DNA of 64,000 nt from the NCBI GenBank assembly GCA_036268595.1, contig DATATW010000145.1, forward strand, positions 1 through 64,000, given 5' to 3'. How positions within the stretch are numbered: position 1 is the stretch's first letter; each line of letters opens with the position of its first letter. Source of the stretch: Gp1-AA145 sp036268595. Lineage in GTDB: Bacteria > Acidobacteriota > Terriglobia > Terriglobales > Acidobacteriaceae. This document shows, piece after piece, positions 1-6,600 of this stretch. Made by a program: the position numbers and the translations under genes. Below the pieces are notes generated by a model that was given only the letters and a program-made list of their open reading frames with translations, was not told where the DNA came from and made no database searches.

Positions 1-409
1 TCATGGGCGGATCCAATGGTTCGGATGGTGTCCTGCTGTCGAGCCACCAGATTGACCACTGCTGGGTCTTCGGGTCGAAGGACCGCAGAGCGACACCGCG
101 ATAGGGAGCACCGGGAACGCTGAGCACTGTATCGTCCACATTGCTGTAACTCCCCATAAGCGGTTGATTCAACAACGTGCCCTCGAATTCACTCCACTCG
201 TGATTATTGGCGAGTCGCTGCTTCAGCTTTCGATGATGGGCCTGCCATTGACCAACGAGGAAGTCGAAGTCGTGAAGACCGGGGACTGCACTCTCTGTCT
301 GATTCATCCCGGGGCCCGAATCCTGGTGCGATTGTGCGGCCAACTGTCCAGGCGCTGCCAGACACAGACTTAGCAGCGCAATCATGACTGAACGGTGATG
401 AATATTCAC
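1..409 (-). CDS. Secreted protein of unknown function, cut by the left edge
   Basis: An open reading frame on the minus strand begins with GTG at 409 and runs off the window, so about 136 codons are visible and the C-terminus is missing. An AGGGAG ribosome site lies just upstream of the GTG. The N-terminus has a signal peptide (hydrophobic IALLSLCLAAPGQLAA), followed by a segment with HDFDFLVGQW, which resembles the start of secreted DUF1579-like calycin proteins (low confidence). Later residues include GVALRSFDPKTQQWSIWW, typical of the second half of that fold. An ATG at 385 is an alternative start but has no ribosome site. Function unknown. Confidence 0.6.
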   Translation of the reverse strand, partial: MNIHHRSVMIALLSLCLAAPGQLAAQSHQDSGPGMNQTESAVPGLHDFDFLVGQWQAHHRKLKQRLANNHEWSEFEGTLLNQPLMGSYSNVDDTVLSVPGAPYRGVALRSFDPKTQQWSIWWLDSRTPSEPLDPPM

Positions 410-682
410 GATGCTCCCTTTTGAATTTCGGCGGTAGCCAATTCTCAACAATGCTTGACCTCCATTAATCGTCCCCTCCGGAATTAAGCTGAACTAATGT
501 CACCTTTTTAGATTGACTCAACGCGTGGTATTTGTATATACCCGCTTTCTATGGAACTCGTGATTTTCTCGTAAACCCCTTTCCGCATCTCGTAGTCTTT
601 CCAGGGTGAAACCAGTGGGGGCAAGCCTTTTGGCGAAAGCGACCTCCGCGGTTCAATGAGTGCTATTCGGATTTTACGTCGG

Positions 683-1078
683 TCATGGTTGCAAAAGGGC
701 CGGAAGGCAAGTGGCAACTTCCACGCGGCGGAACGATTCAAAGGTTACCTTTTTCGGGCCGGACATGGGGAGCTGATAATCGAACGTTGTTTCGTACTTG
801 CCGTCGGCATAATGGTTTTCAAAGCGCCACGTCTTAACATTCTCCACTGCTGCACCCTTCAATAACGTTGGACCCGACACCGCCTCAACGTCCGTTGCTT
901 CAGCGCCGTTCGTTCCCAGAGTGAACGTCAACTTCACGACTCCTCCAATGCGTGCTTGGCACGCCAGTGGAGGATGCTTTGGTATGTTCGCGGATACCAA
1001 CACAGGTTCGCTCTGCGCTCCCATGGTTATCGAGATAGAGGCTGCGAAACAAAGGATGGCACAAATGCGGATGGTCAT
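683..1078 (-). CDS. Secreted TonB C-terminal-like protein
   Basis: 131-residue protein with a signal peptide (residues 1 to about 22) followed by a single TonB C-terminal-like fold: KHPPLACQARIGGVVKL, a central variable strand, then a segment ending AAVENVKTWRFEN. These are the signatures of the TonB/TolA C-terminal family. It lacks the N-terminal membrane anchor and Pro-rich linker of true TonB, so it is more likely a free periplasmic member of the kind common in Acidobacteriota than an energy transducer. The ATG at 1078 follows an AAAGG sequence at good spacing. No operon partner is seen. Confidence 0.65.
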   Translation of the reverse strand: MTIRICAILCFAASISITMGAQSEPVLVSANIPKHPPLACQARIGGVVKLTFTLGTNGAEATDVEAVSGPTLLKGAAVENVKTWRFENHYADGKYETTFDYQLPMSGPKKVTFESFRRVEVATCLPALLQP

Positions 1079-1494
1079 CGGAATACCTTTCAGTCGGTTG
1101 AGGATTGTACCCCGATTTTCGCTGATCTCCAGCGCGTAAGTGTGGTTACCAATGGTTTGCGCTCAAGTTCCTCCGGCGGGTGGCCCATCTTTGCATTGCA
1201 CCATTCCCACAGAGGGCGCCCCATCCTTGCGTTTTTTGCAAGGGTGGGCGGCGATGCTGCCGACGCAACTCCTGTCCGTTCCACACTATGTTGTGTATGC
1301 CGTCGTCGTACCCGCCCCTTCGACTTCGCTCAGGGAAGGCTCTTCGCAAAGTACCTAAGGACGCGGCACCCGCATCTGCGGCGGCTTCTGCAGTTTGAAA
1401 AGCGACCCGACCCGCCCACCCTTAGGTTTCCGGAACGGACCCGCGTCGCGTTACGTTCAGATCTCGCGCCGACAATCATCAAAACTCCAACTTC
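1079..1494. other. Intergenic stretch with palindromic repeats
   Basis: No convincing gene is seen. The stretch holds GC-rich repeat material, including the hairpin at 1219-1248, a degenerate neighbour unit around 1180-1215, and an element around 1316-1340 (CTTCGACTTCGCTCAGGG) that looks like another dispersed repeat. Open frames here on both strands are low-complexity by-products of the repeats. Confidence 0.5.
1219..1248. repeat. Short palindromic repeat, intergenic copy
   Basis: Inverted repeat with arms CCCCATCCTTGC and GCAAGGGTGGG around a T-rich loop. The same element, in the other orientation and with slightly different loop bases, occurs inside the alaS coding sequence at 8908-8941. 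Two copies in one window, one of them intragenic, suggest a dispersed, possibly mobile palindromic element. Confidence 0.65.
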
Positions 1495-2004
1495 TTATTT
1501 CGCCTGCGCTAGTTTCGCAACAACTGCGGCAACTTTATCGAGTATCTGGTTCCAGCCCTCCAATTGACCGCTATTTTTCGCGCTCTCCATGGGTTCATTT
1601 CCAATCTGGGTGAGTTTCGTCTGGCCGTTCCCGAGATCCTCAAAGATGGTCACGTCGTACGCACCGTCGATGGCCTCATGTTCTATTCCTAATTGCGCAG
1701 GCTCAACCTTGTTTCCCTTCGAGTCCGAAAAGTACATGGAGGAAACGATCTTCTCGTGCAGAACAATCTCGTGGTATTCGACCAAATTCCAGCACTCCTG
1801 CCCATCTGGCGTTCTCATGCACAAAAGAGATTTTCCCCCAACGCGAAAATCCATCTGGCAAACGGGCGCAGTAAAGCCCTTCGGTCCCCACCACTGCATC
1901 ACGTACTTCGGGTCCGTCCACGCCTTCCAAACCAGTTCGCGTGGGGCATCAAAAACTCTCGTAACGACCAGCCGCTCAATTTCGCTAACCGTGTTTTTTG
2001 TCAT
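1495..2004 (-). CDS. SRPBCC / AHSA1-family protein
   Basis: 169-residue protein of the AHSA1 (activator of Hsp90 ATPase homologue 1-like) branch of the START/SRPBCC fold. Visible signatures are an N-terminal RVFDAPRELVWKAWTDP strand-helix, a conserved QWWGPKGF block near residue 40, and a C-terminal helix with GWNQILDKVAA. Such proteins bind small hydrophobic ligands; no enzymatic role can be assigned. It is the second gene of an operon: its start overlaps the end of the upstream ArsR-type regulator gene by 20 bases, a very common arrangement in which the regulator controls the SRPBCC gene. Confidence 0.85.
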   Translation of the reverse strand: MTKNTVSEIERLVVTRVFDAPRELVWKAWTDPKYVMQWWGPKGFTAPVCQMDFRVGGKSLLCMRTPDGQECWNLVEYHEIVLHEKIVSSMYFSDSKGNKVEPAQLGIEHEAIDGAYDVTIFEDLGNGQTKLTQIGNEPMESAKNSGQLEGWNQILDKVAAVVAKLAQAK

Positions 2005-2332
2005 CTCTGACCTCCTCTTTCTTCATTTGATTTACAACTACATCCAGTTTGTCGAAACTCTCTTCCCAGAATCGACGATAACTAATCGCCCAGTCGCTGA
2101 CTGTCTTGATCGCCCTTGGCCTAAGCGTGCACACACTCTCTCGTCCACGCTTCGTCTTAATCACAATCCGCGCCCGCACCAGGTAGGCAATATGTTTTGA
2201 AATCATCTGCTGTGAGAGTGCAAACGGTTCCGTCAATCCATGCACAGAGGCTGGCCCATGGGAGAGTCGTTCGATCATCGCCCTGCGGGTGGGATCGGAC
2301 AAAGCCGCAAATGTTGTACCCAACCTATCCAC
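1985..2332 (-). CDS. ArsR-family winged-helix repressor
   Basis: 115-residue transcription factor. It begins with a short helix, then FAALSDPTRRAMIERLSHGPASVHGL, the classic ArsR dimerisation and first DNA-contact helices, with the recognition helix near LSQQMISKHIAYLVRARIV. No CxCxxC metal site is present, so it is probably not metal-responsive; it belongs to the subgroup that pairs with SRPBCC proteins. Start is GTG at 2332; no strong ribosome site is visible. Its end overlaps the AHSA1-family gene, so the two are almost certainly co-transcribed and possibly autoregulated. Confidence 0.85.
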   Translation of the reverse strand: MDRLGTTFAALSDPTRRAMIERLSHGPASVHGLTEPFALSQQMISKHIAYLVRARIVIKTKRGRESVCTLRPRAIKTVSDWAISYRRFWEESFDKLDVVVNQMKKEEVRDDKKHG

Positions 2333-2567
2333 AACCGTATGGTAGTTAATTCTGCGCCGATGTCAAGTGTGGATTTTGGAGTTTCCGATTCTTGATGGGG
2401 CGGGCTGGTCGGGGCAGCTGCAGCCTTGGTGATATAGGCAACAGAAAGAGTGGGCCAGCCTGCCTTGTTTTGGCTTGTGCAAGCATGAGAAGACCCATTA
2501 CTTAGGTCATCTTTGACCGGGTACGGATTCGGGCGATGATACTGGTGGCCCTAGGAAAACCGTCCGC

Positions 2568-3692
2568 ATGCAAATTGATGATCTGCTGAAGATTGCGATG
2601 GAGCGTCGCTCCTCCGACTTGCATTTGAAAGTCGGAAACTATCCTCACCTCCGCATTGATGGCGAGCTCGTACCGCTGACCGACCAGCCGCGCGTTACCG
2701 CGGAAGATATGCTGACCATGGCGTTCAGCATGATGTCGGCACGGCAGAAGCAAAAATTCAAAGAGACCAGCGAAATCGACATGGCGTACGGCGTGGCGGG
2801 CTTGGGACGCTTCCGTGTGAACGTCTTCCAGCAGCGCGGAAACGTCGGCCTCGTGCTCCGCGTAATTCCCACCAAGATTCGCGCGCTGGATGAACTGTAT
2901 TTACCCAAGGTAATTGAACAGATTTGCGAAATGCCGCGCGGGCTTGTGCTGGTGACGGGCGTGACCGGATCCGGTAAATCCACAACTCTGGCAGCGATGA
3001 TCGACCGCGTGAACTCAACCCGCGCGGAACACATTATTACGATCGAAGACCCGATCGAATTTCTGCATCGCGATAAGAAAGGTTATGTGAACCAGCGCGA
3101 AGTGGAAGTGGATACGCCGAGTTTTTCGGCGGCGCTGCGAGCTTCCTTGCGTCAGGATCCTGACGTGATCCTGGTTGGCGAAATGCGTGACATGGAAACC
3201 ATTGGCACTGCGCTACACGCCGCCGAAACCGGGCACATGGTTTTCTCGACGCTACACACCCTAGATGCGGTTGAAACCATCAACCGTATCATCGCCGTAT
3301 TCCCGCCGCCGGAGCAGAAGCAGATTCGGTTGCAGCTGGCGGCGGTGTTGCGGGCCGTGGTCAGCCAACGGCTGGTGCGGCGCAGCGATGCCGAGGGACG
3401 AGTTCCCGCGGTCGAAGTGATGATCAATACCGCATACATCCGTGAATGTATCCTGGTGCCGGAAAAAACGCGCGCCGTCCGCGACGCGATTTCCGCCGGC
3501 ACATCGCAGTACGGAATGCAGACGTTCGATCAATCGTTATGGGACCTGTTCCAGGCGGGATTGGTAGGGTACGAAACTGCGCTTGAAAACGCCTCGAATG
3601 CCGACGACTTCAAACTGCGCATGCAAGGCATCTCGTCAACCAGCGACATGTCGAAGAATGCGATGCAGGCGTCCGGGTTCGGGGCGCGGTAA
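2568..3692 (+). CDS. pilT: Twitching motility ATPase PilT
   Basis: 374-residue hexameric retraction ATPase of the type IV pilus, acting at the cytoplasmic base of the machine. Order of features: N-terminal PAS-like domain (DLHLKVGNYPHLRIDGEL near residue 20), Walker A GVTGSGKST at about 131-139, Asp box with DPIEFLH, Walker B DPDVILVGEMRD, and the His box with HAAETGHMVFSTLHT. Full length for the family (usually 340-400). The start codon is the ATG in front of QIDDLLKIAMERRSSDLH, which matches family N-termini. No other pilus genes are adjacent, as is often the case for pilT in Acidobacteriota. Confidence 0.96.
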   Translation: MQIDDLLKIAMERRSSDLHLKVGNYPHLRIDGELVPLTDQPRVTAEDMLTMAFSMMSARQKQKFKETSEIDMAYGVAGLGRFRVNVFQQRGNVGLVLRVIPTKIRALDELYLPKVIEQICEMPRGLVLVTGVTGSGKSTTLAAMIDRVNSTRAEHIITIEDPIEFLHRDKKGYVNQREVEVDTPSFSAALRASLRQDPDVILVGEMRDMETIGTALHAAETGHMVFSTLHTLDAVETINRIIAVFPPPEQKQIRLQLAAVLRAVVSQRLVRRSDAEGRVPAVEVMINTAYIRECILVPEKTRAVRDAISAGTSQYGMQTFDQSLWDLFQAGLVGYETALENASNADDFKLRMQGISSTSDMSKNAMQASGFGAR

Positions 3693-3804
3693 TCCAAAAC
3701 CTCGCCACCGCGGTCACGGAGTCGCGCGGAGGAAGAGCCACATAGGTAGGCAACTCAGTGCAGAGTCCGCAGACGTCTCGATGCGCGTTCCATAAATAAA
3801 TAAA

Positions 3805-3827
3805 GGGCCGGAGCAAGGCTCCGGCCC
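3805..3827 (-). terminator. Hairpin terminator of the STAS gene (possibly bidirectional)
   Basis: Perfect 10-bp stem GGGCCGGAGC / GCTCCGGCCC with a three-base loop. Read on the minus strand it is followed by a T-rich run (TTTATTTATTTA), which fits an intrinsic terminator for the minus-strand STAS gene ending at 3850. On the plus strand it may also stop pilT transcription, although no U-tract follows there. Confidence 0.75.
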
Positions 3828-3849
3828 ACACTCAGCGCGCAAGCGAGCT

Positions 3850-4236
3850 TCAGATGGCAGCCACCGCTACTGTCCTGCGCTCGTGTTCACGTTCGTGCCC
3901 ACGTTCACATCCCAGAGCAGCCAACGCGTCATTGAACGATGAAATGTCAAACACGCAGCTGAGATGTGTGCGAGTCAGCATCTCGTGAACAAACGGGCGC
4001 GGATTCACCAGCTTAAGATGAGAGCGGTTGTTCTCGGTCCAGCGATGCAGATCTACGAGCAGGGTAAGCCCACCCGCGTCGATTGACTCGACTTCGGACA
4101 GGTCAACCACGATAATGCGCGCGGACTTCTGCTGCAGCACGGCATCGCGCAAAATATTTTCCTGGCCGCGCACAATTCTTCCGGCGCACTTGATAATGGA
4201 TACATCTCCGGCGCGGTCACTTCTTACGGTAAGCAT
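3850..4236 (-). CDS. STAS-domain anti-sigma factor antagonist-like protein
   Basis: 128-residue single STAS domain protein. The central beta-alpha unit IIVVDLSEVESIDAGGLTLL is diagnostic of SpoIIAA/RsbV-type antagonists. In classical antagonists this loop carries DSSG, and the second serine is phosphorylated by the anti-sigma kinase; here the loop is DAGG, so the phosphorylatable serine is missing. The protein may be constitutively active or have another partner. The C-terminus ends in an unusual Glu/Arg/His-rich tail (ERGHEREHERR). A strong GGAGT ribosome site precedes the ATG at 4236. No anti-sigma kinase gene is adjacent. Confidence 0.85.
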   Translation of the reverse strand: MLTVRSDRAGDVSIIKCAGRIVRGQENILRDAVLQQKSARIIVVDLSEVESIDAGGLTLLVDLHRWTENNRSHLKLVNPRPFVHEMLTRTHLSCVFDISSFNDALAALGCERGHEREHERRTVAVAAI

Positions 4237-4333
4237 GACTAACTCCTATTCACCTGTTACGTATATAGACGCCTTAATGTTCCCATTGTCATCAAAAGTT
4301 TCATAAAGATTCTGTTAATATCCGCAGTCGGAA

Positions 4334-4891
4334 GTGCTTGTACCTGTGGTGCTTATGAGTTTTTCGCGGCGTAAGCTGGAAACCGAGACTGAGTTGTACG
4401 AGTATGCGGTGGGCGCGCTGGGACGCCGAATGCGCTCGGTGGCAGAGCTGAAACGATTATTGCGTCAGCGAGTTGAAGCGGAAACCGAGATTGGGCAGAC
4501 TTTGATCGATCTTGTGATTCGAAAGTTGAAAGATCAAGGATATTTGAATGATGCGAAATATGCGGCAACCTATTCCGCATTTCGACGGGACAATGAAAAG
4601 TACGGACGCAGGCGCGTGGCTACCGACCTGAAGGTGAAGGGAGTTCATGGTGAAGTTTTGGAAAAGGCCGTGGATTCAGCTTTTGCCGAAGTCAACGAAG
4701 AAAAACAGGCGCGCGAATATTTGCGCCGCAAGCGCCTCAAAAAACCTGCTGACAAGAAACAGGCGGCGCGAGTTTTTCGGCAACTCATGCGCGCCGGTTT
4801 CGGGGCGAAGACCATCTTCACAATCCTGCGCAAATGGGACGTCGAAGAAGATATCCTGGAAAATTTCGAGAGCGAATCCGCAGAATCGTAG
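4334..4891 (+). CDS. recX: Regulatory protein RecX
   Basis: About 185 residues; modulator that caps or disassembles RecA filaments in the cytoplasm. It shows the family pattern of short three-helix repeats: an ALGRRMRSVAELKRLLRQR block, LIDLVIRKLKDQGYLNDAKYA, then FRRDNEKYGRRRVATDLKVKG. The listed start is GTG at 4334; an in-frame ATG at 4355 (beginning SFSRRK) is equally plausible. recA is not next to it. The STAS gene is divergently transcribed from the same short intergenic region. Confidence 0.88.
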   Translation: MLVPVVLMSFSRRKLETETELYEYAVGALGRRMRSVAELKRLLRQRVEAETEIGQTLIDLVIRKLKDQGYLNDAKYAATYSAFRRDNEKYGRRRVATDLKVKGVHGEVLEKAVDSAFAEVNEEKQAREYLRRKRLKKPADKKQAARVFRQLMRAGFGAKTIFTILRKWDVEEDILENFESESAES

Positions 4892-4898
4892 GCTGCAT

Positions 4899-5735
4899 TC
4901 ACGCTGGGAGCTGTTTGCGCAATAGGTCTTCGACGTCGCCGACCTTGTCAGCCAGCACATTCATTTTTTTCGCCAGGCCTTGAATTTCAACCTCCGCCCG
5001 GCGGTTTACGTCGTAATCCAGTTCGCTCCGCAGGCGGTCCTTTTTGTCCTGCCGGTTCTGGCTCATCATAATGACGGGAGCCTGAATAGCGGCCAGCATG
5101 GAAAGAAACAGATTAAGAAGGATGAAGGGATAAGGGTCCCAGGCCTTGTGGCCCAGCAACACGTTGGTCGATGAATAAGTCACCAACACCGCCAGGAAGA
5201 TAATGATGAAGGTCCATGATCCGCCGAAGCTGGCCACAGAATCGGCAATTCGCTCCCCGCGAGTTTCTTCTTCCTCGATAATTTGATTGGCATTCCGGCT
5301 GGCCCGTAGCCGCACCAACTGCTGCGAGGCATGAAACTGACGTCCCAGTACGGTGAGCATGTCCATCCCGGCCATGGGCTTGCGCTCCAGAAGAATGGAA
5401 ATGTCATGGCGGTCAACCTCGACGCAGACCGATTCTTCCTGAGCGATGGCGGTAGTCTGATGCGGCGTCTGCTCCAGCATGGACGCGAAGCCGAAGAATT
5501 CGCCGGCAGCAGGCTGGTCGACGATCACTTCCTGATGATCTTGATCAACCGTGGTCACCTGCACCGATCCTGATACCAGAACGTATGCGCGGTCTCCGGG
5601 ATCGCCCATTTTGTAAATGCGCTGTCGTGGCGCGAAGGTCTTCAGCTCAACCTGGCTGGCTAGAACGGCAGTTTCTTCGTCGTCAAGCAACGCAAATAGC
5701 GGAACTTGTCGCAGGACAGTGGGATTGCAGGCCAT
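4899..5735 (-). CDS. Cyclic-nucleotide-binding domain fused to DUF1003 membrane domain
   Basis: 278-residue two-part protein. Residues 1 to about 125 form a cNMP-binding/Crp-type beta-barrel (VPLFALLDDEETAVLASQVE, then GEFFGFASMLEQTP, the phosphate-binding cassette region). A linker helix leads to a DUF1003 domain with two membrane helices (WTFIIIFLAVLVTYSSTNV and PFILLNLFLSMLAAIQAPVI) followed by MSQNRQDKKDR. The start is placed at ATG 5735 because GGAGGA lies directly upstream; the longer frame to 5774 lacks this. It probably senses a nucleotide or similar ligand and signals through the membrane domain; the ligand is unknown. Confidence 0.85.
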   Translation of the reverse strand: MACNPTVLRQVPLFALLDDEETAVLASQVELKTFAPRQRIYKMGDPGDRAYVLVSGSVQVTTVDQDHQEVIVDQPAAGEFFGFASMLEQTPHQTTAIAQEESVCVEVDRHDISILLERKPMAGMDMLTVLGRQFHASQQLVRLRASRNANQIIEEEETRGERIADSVASFGGSWTFIIIFLAVLVTYSSTNVLLGHKAWDPYPFILLNLFLSMLAAIQAPVIMMSQNRQDKKDRLRSELDYDVNRRAEVEIQGLAKKMNVLADKVGDVEDLLRKQLPA

Positions 5736-5930
5736 GGTTCCTCCGGCGTTTGAAAACAAAAGAGAGGATGGCATATGTGGCTCCTGCAGGCAACCGTGCC
5801 GGCGCCGCCCTTAGCCACCAAGGGCACAAGGACCAGAGGAGAACGTTGTGGTCGTTCGTGGTGGGTCGCTGGCGTGAGTCCAATTTCGCCAAGTGTATTA
5901 CATCTGGTATTTTGTGATACAATCCGTATT

Positions 5931-6161
5931 ATGGCTTCTACAATTCAGGCGCGACTGGATGAGCCTTCCAAGAAGGCACTCGCAAAGCTGGTGAAGCAGA
6001 CGGGGTGGAGTCCTTCGAAGGTGGTGCGGGAGGGGCTGCGGGTGCTGGCGGCGTGTTATCCCGGCAATGGGTCGCGCAAGATTATCGGCATGGGCAAGTT
6101 TGCCTCCGGGATCCCTGATCTTGGGTCCAACAAAGAGCACCTGAAGGGCTTTGGGAAGTGA
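5931..6161 (+). CDS. Ribbon-helix-helix-type antitoxin (VapB-like)
   Basis: 76-residue protein beginning at ATG 5931. The N-terminus TIQARLDEPSKKALAKLVKQ followed by GWSPSKVVREGLRVL looks like a ribbon-helix-helix DNA-binding domain. The C-terminal tail (GMGKFASGIPDLGSNKEHL) would wrap the partner toxin. Its stop overlaps the GTG start of the PIN-domain gene, the standard layout of a type II toxin-antitoxin operon. A TACAAT -10-like box at 5918-5923 lies only seven bases before the ATG, so the mRNA may be leaderless. Confidence 0.8.
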   Translation: MASTIQARLDEPSKKALAKLVKQTGWSPSKVVREGLRVLAACYPGNGSRKIIGMGKFASGIPDLGSNKEHLKGFGK

Positions 6162-6577
6162 AGTCGATTCTCCTGGACACAGGAGTAATTGTGGCTTCGC
6201 TCGACCGCAGCGAGCGCTTTCATCGTGTCTGCGCGGAAACCATTGTTGTGCCAGGGCCGCCGTTAGTTACTACTGAAGCGGTGATTGTGGAAAGCTGCTA
6301 TCTGCTGCGAGATATTTCTGGGGCGGCGGAAGCGGTTCTGGGAAATGTGGCTGAGGGAAACTTTAGGATTCCGATCACGCTGTCACAGTCGGCGGAGCCG
6401 GTCGCACGGATCATGCAGAAGTACGGGGAGCGTCAAATTGATCTGGCAGATGCGACTTTGATTCACCTCGCGACCGAACTTAATTCGCCTGACATTCTGA
6501 CTCTGGATCTCGATTTTGCGTTTTATCGCTGGGGAAGGAATAATCCGTTCCGGCTGTTGATCGGCCTCGACGATTAG
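6158..6577 (+). CDS. PIN-domain ribonuclease toxin (VapC-like)
   Basis: 139-residue PIN domain. Visible catalytic acids: D in ILLDTGVIVA near residue 7, E in VTTEAVIVESCYLL, D in QIDLADATLIHLA, and a late acidic cluster LTLDLDFAFYRW. These match the four-acid Mg2+ site of VapC RNases, which cut RNA. The start is GTG, embedded in the antitoxin stop (GTGA overlap), so translation is coupled. The closest neighbours are alaS downstream and a second PIN module 3 kb away. Confidence 0.86.
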   Translation: MKSILLDTGVIVASLDRSERFHRVCAETIVVPGPPLVTTEAVIVESCYLLRDISGAAEAVLGNVAEGNFRIPITLSQSAEPVARIMQKYGERQIDLADATLIHLATELNSPDILTLDLDFAFYRWGRNNPFRLLIGLDD

Positions 6578-6600
6578 TCGTTTATGATTGAAATTCCACT

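Noticed and set aside
508..741. Minus-strand frame of 77 codons
   Set aside because: No family match and overlaps the end of the TonB-C gene in another frame.
956..1567. 203-codon frame across the repeat region
   Set aside because: It runs antisense through the TonB-C gene and the palindromic repeats; the sequence is Arg/Pro/Ser-rich repeat translation.
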